Under the pieces are notes generated by a model. It worked only from the letters and a program-made list of their open reading frames with translations. It had not been told where the DNA came from and made no database searches. DNA of 64,000 nucleotides from Gammaproteobacteria bacterium (GTDB lineage: Bacteria; Pseudomonadota; Gammaproteobacteria; Pseudomonadales; Azotimanducaceae), in the NCBI GenBank assembly GCA_009840305.1, contig VXNY01000016.1, forward strand, positions 1 through 64,000. Direction: 5' to 3'. Of the stretch, positions 1-8,699 are shown piece by piece. The number at the start of each line of letters is the position of its first letter. Positions within the stretch are counted from its first letter, which is position 1. The position numbers and the translations under genes were made by a program.

Positions 1-91
1 AATTCCGCTTCCAATTCCGCTTCCAATTCCGCTTCCAATTCCGCTTCCAATTCCGCTTCCAATTCCGCTTCCAATTCCGCTTCCAATTCCG
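1..91. repeat. Perfect 12-bp tandem repeat inside hsdS
   Basis: Seven identical copies of AATTCCGCTTCC run from position 1 to 84, followed by a partial copy (AATTCCG) to 91. The array is open at the left edge, so seven is a minimum. On the coding (minus) strand each unit adds Glu-Ala-Glu-Leu and keeps the frame. The absence of any mismatch suggests recent expansion or slippage. Confidence 0.97.
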
Positions 92-563
92 TGAATGTGT
101 CTAATATTCTGACAATTTCTTGTTGCACTTCTAAAGGTGGAACGGGAATACTCATGGGTGCTACATTACGAAAATGGACGTTCGGTACACCAGCTCCTAC
201 TTGTTTCCTATACAGTTGTGTTTGCGTCTTCTTTAAGTTGTAGAAGACGTACTTGGTGAGTGCAATCCTGTTATTTGGCTTGATAGAGAATCCATGACTG
301 GAGACAAATATTGGCTCCTGCCAGTAGGTAACATGTCCAGCATACGCACCATCACCGGCGACAACAATTGTCTCTCCCTCAAGGTTACTCTCATCATGGT
401 AATAGGCAGGCTGTAGGCCTCCACCTAGTACAGGAATTGGACCGTTCCGAACATTCGCTTTTGTAATGGAACTTCCACGCTTAAATTTTGCAATCTCACC
501 CAAAGTCCTGAATTCAACACCACTGGAACAAAGTGTTGCGATCAGTTCGTAGTTAAGGCTCAA
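1..563 (-). CDS. hsdS: Type I restriction-modification specificity subunit HsdS (partial, C-terminal half off window)
   Basis: The DNA-recognition subunit of a type I R-M system. The reading frame opens just after hsdM: a TTG at 563 overlaps the hsdM stop codon region, and no ATG or GTG lies near it in frame. The visible 187 residues hold the first target-recognition domain (about 1-140) and then the conserved central block with the motif PPLEVQQEIVRILDTFTEL at about 140-160, typical of type IC HsdS. From residue 161 the chain runs into a perfect EAEL tetrapeptide repeat that reaches the window edge, so the second recognition domain and the true repeat number are not visible. In EcoR124-type enzymes a TAEL repeat here sets the spacing of the two half-sites. 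hsdR is not in the window and may lie further left. Confidence 0.93.
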   Translation of the reverse strand, partial: MSLNYELIATLCSSGVEFRTLGEIAKFKRGSSITKANVRNGPIPVLGGGLQPAYYHDESNLEGETIVVAGDGAYAGHVTYWQEPIFVSSHGFSIKPNNRIALTKYVFYNLKKTQTQLYRKQVGAGVPNVHFRNVAPMSIPVPPLEVQQEIVRILDTFTELEAELEAELEAELEAELEAELEAELEAE

Positions 564-2136
564 CTTGAAGCTCTTCCAATTCAGTCACAATAACATCGAT
601 CTGCTTCCTTAGTTCAGTTTGTCTGGAAACAATGCGAGTGATATCTGCATTTAACTGTTTAATGTCGACGGCTTCTCTTTCGTCCTCCTCCTCTACGTAG
701 AGAGTAACAGAAATAATGTAGCCGTTTTTTGCGATCTCGTCGTTATCCACTAACTCTGCGAAATGTTCGATCTTTTGTCGAGCAATAAATGTATCTAAGA
801 TTTTGCTCTGATGGTCGGGCAATAGTTTGTTCTTGTTTCCTACGCGAGAAAATTCTTTTGAAGCGTCGATGAACAGAATGTCGTTACTGGATTTGGATTT
901 CTTCAGCACGATAATGCATGTAGCGATAGTGGTACCGAAAAAGAGATCTATCGGTAATTGGATCACGCAATCAATGTAGTTGTTGTCAACTAGATATTGT
1001 CGAATTTTCTCCTCTGCACCACGTCGGTAGAGCACACCCGGGAATTCAACAATCGCGGCAGTTCCATCCACCGCCAAAGACGACAAAATATGCATAGTGA
1101 ATGCGAGGTCTGCTTTGCTTTTCGGTGCGAGCACACCTGCTGGTGCATAGCGCGGATCGTTGATTAATAAGGGATTGTCACTACCTTCCCACTTGATGGA
1201 ATATGGAGGATTGGAGACAATCGCCTCAAAGGGTTCTTCGTATTGATGAGCAGGATCAATTAATGTGTCGCCGTGAGCTATATCAAATTTCTCGAAATTG
1301 ATGTCATGCAGAAACATGTTGATCCTACAGAGGTTGAAGGTTGTTAGATTGATCTCTTGACCAAAAAAACCCTGTCGTACCTTGTCTTGGCCGAGCACTT
1401 TAGCGAACTTGAGCAGTAGAGATCCTGATCCACAAGCGGGATCGTAAACTTTGTCTACTTCAGTCTTACCTACTACTGAAATACGCGCAAGGAGTTCAGA
1501 AACTTCTTGTGGAGTGAAAAATTCTCCTCCAGACTTTCCGGCTGTGGATGCATACATCGTCATCAGATATTCATAGGCATCCCCGAAGAGATCTATAGTG
1601 TTGCGAGAAAACTTTCCAGAGTTGCTCAATGGCAGATCGCCAATCTCATCTAAGAGCTTGACCAACTTTTCATTTCGTTTAGCCACTGTTGAACCAAGCT
1701 TCGTGCTGTTAACATCAAGGTCGTCGAACAGTCCCTTGAGGTCTTCTTCGCTCTCCGTGCCGACAGCAGATCCTTCGATTGCTGCGAATGTGTTGTGAAG
1801 AGATTCATTGAGATTTGGATCTTGCCTCGCTCTTGTTCGCATGTTGACGAAGAGTTGAGAAGGAAGAATGTAGAATCCCTTTTCTCGAACTGTTTCAATA
1901 CGACCACTCTCAGCTTCGGAATCTTTCAGTAGTACATAGTCGAAATCTAAACTTCCAGCCTTGTGTTCCTGTTCGTTGAGATAGCTGGTCAGGTTTTCGG
2001 AGATGAAACGGTAGAACAACATACCAAGCACGTAGCTCTTAAAATCCCAACCGTCTACCGCACCCCGCAGGTCATTGGCGATACGCCAAATAGTCTTGTG
2101 CAGTTCGGCTCGCTCAGTGTCGTTGGTTTTGTTCAA
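553..2136 (-). CDS. hsdM: Type I restriction-modification DNA methyltransferase subunit HsdM
   Basis: N6-adenine methyltransferase subunit that works with HsdS to modify, and with HsdR to restrict, DNA. The 527-residue chain has the helical HsdM N-terminal domain (ERAELHKTIW near residue 8, GWDFKSYVLGMLFYRFISE near 29-47). The SAM motif I DPACGSG lies at about 231-237 and the catalytic motif IV NPPYS at about 307. The start is a TTG; the motif-bearing N-terminus begins a few residues later, as in other type IC HsdM proteins. hsdS follows with a short overlap, so the two are probably co-translated. Confidence 0.96.
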   Translation of the reverse strand: MNKTNDTERAELHKTIWRIANDLRGAVDGWDFKSYVLGMLFYRFISENLTSYLNEQEHKAGSLDFDYVLLKDSEAESGRIETVREKGFYILPSQLFVNMRTRARQDPNLNESLHNTFAAIEGSAVGTESEEDLKGLFDDLDVNSTKLGSTVAKRNEKLVKLLDEIGDLPLSNSGKFSRNTIDLFGDAYEYLMTMYASTAGKSGGEFFTPQEVSELLARISVVGKTEVDKVYDPACGSGSLLLKFAKVLGQDKVRQGFFGQEINLTTFNLCRINMFLHDINFEKFDIAHGDTLIDPAHQYEEPFEAIVSNPPYSIKWEGSDNPLLINDPRYAPAGVLAPKSKADLAFTMHILSSLAVDGTAAIVEFPGVLYRRGAEEKIRQYLVDNNYIDCVIQLPIDLFFGTTIATCIIVLKKSKSSNDILFIDASKEFSRVGNKNKLLPDHQSKILDTFIARQKIEHFAELVDNDEIAKNGYIISVTLYVEEEDEREAVDIKQLNADITRIVSRQTELRKQIDVIVTELEELQVEP

Positions 2137-2349
2137 AATGTGTGTCTGATGTCAATGGGTACTTCGCGAAAGCTAACCAATATGAAAAGTAAGCCACTCA
2201 AACCTATATTCGAGGTTCGAAGAGAGTATGTTACGAAAGTTCCAAAGTGTCTTTCATGCCTAACAAATCCATCAAGATTAGCCCGAATTGAAGTCTCGAT
2301 ATAATTTCCGTCTTTCATCTTTTTCAAGTAATTTACGGGAACAACAAAT

Positions 2350-2580
2350 ATGTCAAACACTCATGATAGAGTCGCTTCATTAGCAAGGAGATTTTTGGAT
2401 CCAGTGAGAGAACCGAACTTTGATGCGAGTTTTAGTGAATCTGCCATATCATCAATGGATGCCATGGCGTTCGCAAAAGCTGTAGGGAGCGAGTTTAATT
2501 GCGATATTCCAGCGGACGACTTCGCAAATTTCAACAGCTTACGCGACCTTGTAAGTTACTTGGACGCTAACGCCTCTTAA
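2350..2580 (+). CDS. Acyl carrier protein-like protein
   Basis: A 76-residue, acidic, helical protein with the layout of an acyl carrier protein: a Ser-Met at the start of helix 2 (Ser35-Met36 within ISSMDAMAF), then EFNCDIP and a closing LRDLVSYLDA helix. In typical ACPs the phosphopantetheine serine sits in Asp-Ser-Leu/Met; here the Asp is Ser34. It stands alone, without ketosynthase or acyltransferase neighbours, and is divergent from hsdM. An RDD membrane protein follows. A carrier role is inferred from family resemblance; the acyl group and partner enzyme are unknown. Confidence 0.72.
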   Translation: MSNTHDRVASLARRFLDPVREPNFDASFSESAISSMDAMAFAKAVGSEFNCDIPADDFANFNSLRDLVSYLDANAS

Positions 2581-2676
2581 TTGACCCTTCAACTTCGCGA
2601 CGTATCGGACCGTTAAGATTCGTCGCGAAGAACGCACTCTCTTAGAGAGTGGCAATCAGACACTTGATACCGAGCC

Positions 2677-2692
2677 AGGAGCGGCTTTCCTG
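2677..2692 (+). promoter_or_regulatory. Shine-Dalgarno and CTG start of the RDD gene
   Basis: AGGAG at 2677-2681 is spaced 8 bases from CTG at 2690-2692. This is the only strong ribosome-binding site in frame for the RDD gene and supports a non-canonical start. It is an inference; the GTG at 2744 has no comparable site and would cut off the first transmembrane helix. Confidence 0.45.
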
Positions 2693-3082
2693 TATCGCCT
2701 AGGCGCGTTTATCTACGATACCATCGTACTGTGTGGTATCTGGGTGTTTTCTATCGTCATCATCGTCACAGTGAGTGGTAGAGAATTCACTGGGGCGTGG
2801 AGCCAAACTTTGTGTTTTCTTGAGGCATTCACGTTCTTCTGTTTCTTCTGGATGTACAAAGGACAGACTATCGGGATGCTGGCTTGGCGATTGCGATTAG
2901 AAACGCACGGCGTGTTTACATTACGTAAAGCTCTGTTACGATTCTGCGGTGAGTTACTATCGATAGTGACAGTAGGACTTGGATACTTTTGGATTTGGGT
3001 CGATAGAGATCGACGCAGTTGGTCGGATTTACTATCAGGAAGCCGAGTCGTGCGATACAGTAAGAGTGTGAGTACTAATTAA
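2690..3082 (+). CDS. RDD family membrane protein (probable CTG start)
   Basis: A small RDD-family protein of unknown function. The domain begins LYRLGAFIYD, followed by three hydrophobic segments, the conserved KGQTIGMLAWRLRL stretch, and a closing WVDRDRRSWSDLLSG motif. No ATG, GTG or TTG exists in this frame between the upstream stop (2582) and the GTG at 2744, yet domain-like sequence clearly extends upstream of 2744. A CTG at 2690 stands 8 bases after a perfect AGGAG (2677-2681) and would give 130 residues beginning exactly at the RDD domain. An ATT at 2618 is the other option. The tail overlaps the convergent lptG end by 8 bases. Confidence 0.75.
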   Translation: MYRLGAFIYDTIVLCGIWVFSIVIIVTVSGREFTGAWSQTLCFLEAFTFFCFFWMYKGQTIGMLAWRLRLETHGVFTLRKALLRFCGELLSIVTVGLGYFWIWVDRDRRSWSDLLSGSRVVRYSKSVSTN

Positions 3083-4139
3083 TTCGTCGCAATAGCAAGA
3101 CGCCGACCGTAAATACAACCAATACGGGTATCACAACCACTACCACCGCGGGTATTGCGTAAAGCGAAGCAAAGGGTATCAACATCCGTTGGAAGTATTC
3201 CAACATGATGCCGACAACCAGACCCACGCCGATTCTAGTTCCCATTCCAGTCTCGCGTAATGGACCAACTACAAATCCTACCGTTAGCAGCACCAATCCA
3301 ATAATAGAAAAAGGTCGAGCGATTCTTGACCAAAATTCCACTTCAAATTCGGTGGGGTCTCGTTCTTCTTGGAGCAGGTATTCAACATGTTGACGAAGCT
3401 CTCGAAAGCTCAAGTCCGCGGGTTCGTATTTAATACGATGTGGTAAAGACTTCAACTCACTCTGTAGGCTCCAAGTGTCTTCTGTTCGCTCTGAGACTTC
3501 TAGCCTGTTTTCAGCAAAGAGTGTTTCTTTCACATCTTTCAGTTCATATGTGTTGTCCTGACTGTCCGGGATCGCATTAGCAGCGAATCTCGCTCGACGA
3601 AGTTTGCTGTCTGGAGTTACTTGAAATTGTCGTAGACCGTGAATGTTTAAGTTCGAGTCGACGACTTGAAGTTGCGTGTAGGTATTGCCTTCTTTGTACC
3701 ACAGGGTACCAAAACTTCCAGAATCATCTTCGTCTGTGGTTGTCGAAAGCGCGATCGACTGGAGTTGCGGCCCTATAAATTCTGCGACCAAAAAGACTCC
3801 AGCGTAAAACAAAAGCGACGCGATCGCGACTGGAACGCACAACCGCGTTGGTGAAACCCCGGCTGCGCGCAGCGCAGTTATCTCAGAGTTTTGACTCAAA
3901 GTGCCTAGTCCAATCAATCCACCCATCAAAACAATGTAGCTCGTAATAGCACTGAGTACGTTGGGCAAATCAAACAGCACAATCAACACAATCGTCCCAA
4001 ACGATCGCGTCTCGTCCGCGCCCCGGGATTCGTCAATAACTCCAAACATCGCTATCAACAGCCCGATGCATAGAAACACCACGACCATGCTGAGTAGCAG
4101 CGTTTTTATGATGTACATGTCGAATCTACGTAGCATCAT
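3075..4139 (-). CDS. lptG: LPS export ABC transporter permease LptG
   Basis: Inner-membrane half of the LptB2FG transporter that extracts lipopolysaccharide from the inner membrane. The chain has an N-terminal transmembrane helix (YIIKTLLLSMVVVFLCIGLLIAM), helices 2-3 in the first third, a central periplasmic beta-jellyroll domain, and three C-terminal helices (SIIGLVLLTVGFVVGPLRETGMGTRIGVG). I chose the ATG at 4139 (354 residues) because it overlaps the lptF stop as ATGA; a longer frame to 4199 would run into lptF. It is coupled to lptF. Confidence 0.93.
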   Translation of the reverse strand: MMLRRFDMYIIKTLLLSMVVVFLCIGLLIAMFGVIDESRGADETRSFGTIVLIVLFDLPNVLSAITSYIVLMGGLIGLGTLSQNSEITALRAAGVSPTRLCVPVAIASLLFYAGVFLVAEFIGPQLQSIALSTTTDEDDSGSFGTLWYKEGNTYTQLQVVDSNLNIHGLRQFQVTPDSKLRRARFAANAIPDSQDNTYELKDVKETLFAENRLEVSERTEDTWSLQSELKSLPHRIKYEPADLSFRELRQHVEYLLQEERDPTEFEVEFWSRIARPFSIIGLVLLTVGFVVGPLRETGMGTRIGVGLVVGIMLEYFQRMLIPFASLYAIPAVVVVVIPVLVVFTVGVLLLRRIN

Positions 4140-5197
4140 CGTGGTTTTAACTGCCGATGTATCAAAGTCGCTGCAGTTGCAAATACCAGAACATGACAAG
4201 AATAGAGTATGCCTGAACTCAACCCACTCGAATCACTCAATCCTTGTTGAACGAGCACAAGTAATAAGTAATAACACACAAATGCCAGAACCCCAGGGAT
4301 CACTTGTCCAAATCTACCTGATCGAGGTCGAGTTCGCGACAGCGCGAATGCCAACAATCCACTAACGAACGTCATGATTGGCAACGAAATTCGCCAGTCT
4401 AATTGCTGGGCGTGCTCTCCAATTGAACGGTCTAGAGAAACTGTTGGTAAAGCTTCTACTTCAATAGGGATGTCAAGTTGCTGCGACAGGTCTATCCGCA
4501 AAGATAGTTCTTCAAAAGACAGGATTTGATAGTTCGTTTGTCCTGGTGTCCCGTCGTACCTTACCCCGTCTCGTAACTGTAGCAAACGATGTCCGGTATC
4601 GGAATCGATTAGAAAGGTCGCCGATTGTGCCATGACAGTTACATCTGTAGTCTCTCGAGTTTCGAAGAGGAAGACTCCCTTTAAAATTCGAGCATCGCGG
4701 TCTACCTCATCAACGTAAATCGTTCTTGTGTCATTCGAGAAATTGCGAAATTCACCGGGACGAACGAGATCGAATTCGTGTGAAACTGCGATATTCGCCA
4801 ACAAATCTACGAAAGTTTGACGAGACGCGGGTGTCACGACTAAGCTCAAAACTCCCACTAATATGGCGACAGGTACAACGATGCTGCACAACCATCCAAC
4901 TAAGCGTAGTATGGAAGTTCCGCCCATGACTAATACCACAAATTCTTGATCTGCATGTAGTCGACCGAACGTGACTATCACCGCGATAACGAGTGAAAAT
5001 GGAAGAGCAAGTTGCACAAATTCTGGCAAACGCAAAGACATGAGCGTCCAAAGTACTTCGCCTGTGAACTTTCCGGCAGCGGCTTCCTGCAAGTATCCGG
5101 TAAACCTAGCGGCAACACTTACGAGCATAAGCAGGACAAATACCGTACCTAGTACGATGATCAATTCTTTGATAATGTAGCGATAAGCTACCGTCAC
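4136..5197 (-). CDS. lptF: LPS export ABC transporter permease LptF
   Basis: Partner permease of LptG in LPS export. The 353 residues begin YRYIIKELIIVLGTVFVLLML, with six transmembrane helices split by a periplasmic domain at about residues 130-260. The motif FGRLHADQEFVVLVMGG after helix 3 is characteristic of the YjgP/YjgQ family. The start is GTG at 5197 behind AAGAGAG. It is divergent from holC, the usual gammaproteobacterial neighbour order, but pepA, often found between them, is absent. Confidence 0.94.
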   Translation of the reverse strand: MTVAYRYIIKELIIVLGTVFVLLMLVSVAARFTGYLQEAAAGKFTGEVLWTLMSLRLPEFVQLALPFSLVIAVIVTFGRLHADQEFVVLVMGGTSILRLVGWLCSIVVPVAILVGVLSLVVTPASRQTFVDLLANIAVSHEFDLVRPGEFRNFSNDTRTIYVDEVDRDARILKGVFLFETRETTDVTVMAQSATFLIDSDTGHRLLQLRDGVRYDGTPGQTNYQILSFEELSLRIDLSQQLDIPIEVEALPTVSLDRSIGEHAQQLDWRISLPIMTFVSGLLAFALSRTRPRSGRFGQVIPGVLAFVCYYLLLVLVQQGLSDSSGLSSGILYSCHVLVFATAATLIHRQLKPR

Positions 5198-5304
5198 CGC
5201 GAATCTCTCTTAAAATTCCTTGTCCAAAGCACGTCTCGAAGAGTATGTTCTAGTCTATTAGACAAAGAACCTTGTGCTAATTCCATTTACACGATCGCAA
5301 AGTC

Positions 5305-5766
5305 ATGTCGAACCCACAAGTAGTTTTTTATGAAATTCCGGATAAAGATCCGACAATGCTTGTCCGCGCGATCTGCAAACTTATATGCGAATATTATCGA
5401 GCAAACACCAACGTGCATGTACTCACTGCGAATGAGAGTGAGCTAACTTTTTTAGATGAAACCTTGTGGAGTTACCCGAGAAACAGTTTTATACCTCATC
5501 TGCGAGCCTCCGCAACACAAGAAAAATGCCGAGTTACGTTGGATTGCACACCCACATTCGAAGGGAGTGGCTCTGTGTTAATCAATCACACAAACGATAT
5601 TCCGATTTGTGTTGAGCAATTCGACATTGTGTGTGAGTTCGTTTTACAACAACAGGAAATGAAACAACAAGCTCGGAGTAAGTTTGCAAGCTACCGCAAA
5701 AAGTACGGCAATCCTTCCTTTGTAAATATATCGGACTGGGAAAACAGACCCATTCTAGATCTGTGA
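5305..5766 (+). CDS. holC: DNA polymerase III subunit chi
   Basis: Clamp-loader accessory subunit that links SSB to the polymerase III holoenzyme through psi. The 153 residues match the chi fold in order: VVFYEI at the start, a helix LVRAICKLICEYYRANTNVHVL, the LDETLWSYPRNSFIPH block, VLINHTNDIP, and the C-terminal KFASYRKKYGNPSFVN. It is followed by valS with almost no gap, as in many gammaproteobacteria. A candidate HolD-like partner is encoded at 30211-30879. Confidence 0.9.
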   Translation: MSNPQVVFYEIPDKDPTMLVRAICKLICEYYRANTNVHVLTANESELTFLDETLWSYPRNSFIPHLRASATQEKCRVTLDCTPTFEGSGSVLINHTNDIPICVEQFDIVCEFVLQQQEMKQQARSKFASYRKKYGNPSFVNISDWENRPILDL

Positions 5767-5787
5767 CTGGTGTGCGTGCCTGATACC

Positions 5788-8592
5788 ATGAGTAAGTCCG
5801 AACAGCTAGCTAAAGCATTTGATGCGAGTGCCATTGAAACGCGGCTCTACGAGAAATGGGAACGTGGCGGATATTTTGCTCCGTCGGGACATGGTCCTGC
5901 ATTTTCCATTGCGATTCCTCCCCCGAATGTAACGGGAACTTTACATGTTGGTCATGCCTTCCAACAATCGTTGATGGACGCGGTCATTCGCTATAGAAGA
6001 ATGACAAATCACAACACACTTTGGCAAACCGGTACGGATCACGCGGCGATCTCGACACAGGTGGTCGTTACCGAAAAGCTTCGCGAGGAAGGCACAACTC
6101 CCGCAGAGGTTGGTCGCGAAGCATTCATTAAACGCGTTTGGCAGTGGAAAGAAGAATCTGGTGGGATCATTACTCAGCAAATGCGTCGCTTGGGGACTTC
6201 GGTCGATTGGGCTCGAGAACGATTTACCATGGACGAAGGCTTCTCACGCGCGGTGATTGAAGTTTTTGTTCGACTCTACGAAGAAGGTCTCATATACAAG
6301 GGCCATCGTCTGGTCAACTGGGATCCAACCCTCCAGACTGCGTTATCAGATCTCGAAGTGATCACAGAACCCGAAGCGGGTTCACTATGGTATCTTCGAT
6401 ACCCATTAGAAAACGGACTGCGAACTCAATCCGGTGAAGGATACCTAGTCGTCGCCACGACTCGACCTGAGACGATGCTCGGAGACACAGCCGTTGCCGT
6501 TAATCCCAAAGATGATCGTTTCAAGAATCTCATCGGACACGATGTTCGACTGCCGCTAGCCAACCGAAGAATACCCATCATTGGGGACGAACACGTCGAC
6601 ATGGAGTTTGGCACCGGTTGTCTCAAAATCACTCCAGCGCACGATTTCAATGATTACGAAATTGGTAGCAGGCATAATCTTGAAAAAATTAGCGTACTCA
6701 CAAAGCAGGGTACGATGAGTGAAAACGTTCCTGAAGAATTTCGCGGTCTTGATCGATTTGAAGCACGCGCTCAAATTGTCGCGACTCTTGAACAACAGAA
6801 TCTTCTGGACAGAATCGAGCCGTACGAAGTTCAAGTACCTAGAGGCGAGAGATCTGGTGAAATCGTCGAACCCTTAATCACCGAACAGTGGTGGGTCGAT
6901 ATCAAACCCTTAGCAGAACCCGCGCTCAAGAAAGTCCGAGATGGTTCAATTAAGTTTCAACCGAAGCGATGGGAAAACGTTTACTTCAGTTGGATGCGTG
7001 ACCTACGAGATTGGTGCATCAGTCGTCAACAGTGGTGGGGGCACCAGATTCCTGCTTGGTATGACGAAGAAGGTAATGTCTATGTGGGTCGCGATGAGGA
7101 GGAAGCGCGCGCTAAAGCAGGACTCGCAGCTTCGGTTCCTCTAACACGCGATCCCGATGTCTTAGACACTTGGTTCTCGAGTGCACTCTGGACGTTTGGG
7201 ACGTTAGGGTGGCCCGAAGAAACCGACGATTTGCGCACATTCCATCCTACTGACGTTCTAATTACTGGCCATGACATCATTTTCTTCTGGGTAGCACGCA
7301 TGATCATGCTTACGTTACATTTCACTAACGAGATTCCATTTCGTACGGTGTACATAACGGGGCTAATTCGCGACGCCGAGGGTCAAAAGATGTCCAAGAC
7401 CAAAGGTAATGGTTTGGACCCTCTTGACCTTGTTGATGGTATTTCGCTGGAAGACTTGCTCGCCAAGCGCACAAGCAATTTGACCCAACAGAGCCTCAAA
7501 GCACAAATTGAAAGACACACACGCCGCGACTTCCCAAACGGTATTCAAGCGTTTGGCACAGATGCGTTGCGATTCACCTTTTGCGCTATTGCGTCTCCCA
7601 CTAGTAGCTACAACTTTGACATAGCGCGAGTTGAAGGCTATCACTTCTTTTGTAACAAGTTGTGGAATGCACTTCGATTTACTATCTCTCAGACGGAAAA
7701 CCTAGATCTTGATGCGCCGCGCGAATTTTCACTTGCAGACCGGTGGATTCGGTCGTCATTAGGAGTGTTAGTACAAGAGTGTCGTCAGCATCTTGATACC
7801 TACCGCTTCGACCTGTTTGCTCAGTGTTCTTATGAATTTATTTGGCACGAATTCTGCGATTGGTACTTGGAACTTACCAAACCAGTCTTGTATGACCCAG
7901 ATACTGAAAAAGCACTTTTGAATGGTACCAAATACACGCTCCTCGAAGTAGCTGAAATCATCCTTAGACTCTTGCACCCAGCGATGCCCTTTATCACGGA
8001 AGAACTTTGGCAAACTGTTGCACGACTTCTGGGAAGAGAATCCGCGTCCATCATGTTGGAACCATATCCCAAGAGCAATGACTTAACGAAAGACAAAGCC
8101 GCTGAAACGGCGATCAATTGGCTCAAAGGGGTCATCGGCGCCGTACGCAATATCAGAGGTGAACGGCAAATTCCACCTAACAAAGAAATAACCGTCTTGT
8201 TCAGCGAAGGGAGTGTTCAAGCACGAGAGCTTGAGCAAGAGAATCGCGTTCTACTCTGTAAACTAGCCAAAATCTCAACGACCCGATGGCTCGACGATCG
8301 TGACCAAATCGCATACGGTTCAATGCAAGTAATTGATGGTTTGTACATACACGTCCCGTTCGTCGACGAACAGGAAATGAGTGCAGAACACGCCCGACTA
8401 GAAAAGGAGCTAGCACGTACGACTAAGGAGCTAGCAGGTATAAATCAAAAGCTAAACAATCCCAACTTTATTGCGCGAGCTCCAGAACACGTAGTAGAGA
8501 CACAACGTAAAAAAGCTGAGGAATCTACAAACAAAAAACAAGTGTTGGAAGAACAATTACAGCAAATTTCAGTAGCAATGCAAGCTAGTTAG
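5788..8592 (+). CDS. valS: Valine--tRNA ligase
   Basis: Charges tRNA-Val in the cytoplasm. This is a class I synthetase with the HIGH-type signature PPPNVTGTLHVGH at about residues 44-56, the CP1 editing domain (TTRPETMLGDTAVAV and following), the KMSKS loop KMSKT at 534, a DALR-type anticodon-binding domain, and a C-terminal coiled-coil arm (EHARLEKELARTTKELAGINQK). The ATG at 5788 is preferred over an in-frame GTG at 5770; 934 residues is close to the family norm. It lies 21 bases after holC. Confidence 0.97.
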   Translation: MSKSEQLAKAFDASAIETRLYEKWERGGYFAPSGHGPAFSIAIPPPNVTGTLHVGHAFQQSLMDAVIRYRRMTNHNTLWQTGTDHAAISTQVVVTEKLREEGTTPAEVGREAFIKRVWQWKEESGGIITQQMRRLGTSVDWARERFTMDEGFSRAVIEVFVRLYEEGLIYKGHRLVNWDPTLQTALSDLEVITEPEAGSLWYLRYPLENGLRTQSGEGYLVVATTRPETMLGDTAVAVNPKDDRFKNLIGHDVRLPLANRRIPIIGDEHVDMEFGTGCLKITPAHDFNDYEIGSRHNLEKISVLTKQGTMSENVPEEFRGLDRFEARAQIVATLEQQNLLDRIEPYEVQVPRGERSGEIVEPLITEQWWVDIKPLAEPALKKVRDGSIKFQPKRWENVYFSWMRDLRDWCISRQQWWGHQIPAWYDEEGNVYVGRDEEEARAKAGLAASVPLTRDPDVLDTWFSSALWTFGTLGWPEETDDLRTFHPTDVLITGHDIIFFWVARMIMLTLHFTNEIPFRTVYITGLIRDAEGQKMSKTKGNGLDPLDLVDGISLEDLLAKRTSNLTQQSLKAQIERHTRRDFPNGIQAFGTDALRFTFCAIASPTSSYNFDIARVEGYHFFCNKLWNALRFTISQTENLDLDAPREFSLADRWIRSSLGVLVQECRQHLDTYRFDLFAQCSYEFIWHEFCDWYLELTKPVLYDPDTEKALLNGTKYTLLEVAEIILRLLHPAMPFITEELWQTVARLLGRESASIMLEPYPKSNDLTKDKAAETAINWLKGVIGAVRNIRGERQIPPNKEITVLFSEGSVQARELEQENRVLLCKLAKISTTRWLDDRDQIAYGSMQVIDGLYIHVPFVDEQEMSAEHARLEKELARTTKELAGINQKLNNPNFIARAPEHVVETQRKKAEESTNKKQVLEEQLQQISVAMQAS

Positions 8593-8699
8593 TGCGCGTT
8601 TTGTTCAAGGGTAGTCTTCAATCTCACTCGATAACGTGAAGTCCTGAACTATTCGAATGGTTTGATGCCAAAGTTGCTTTACAGGCACGAATCACTCGA

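Noticed and set aside
1-91. CRISPR array
   Set aside because: The repeat is 12 bp with no spacers and is in frame in hsdS.
2133-2360. A 75-residue minus-strand frame ending at the hsdM start
   Set aside because: It overlaps the ACP-like gene start, has only a GTG start, no Shine-Dalgarno and no family match, so it is more likely the hsdM upstream region.
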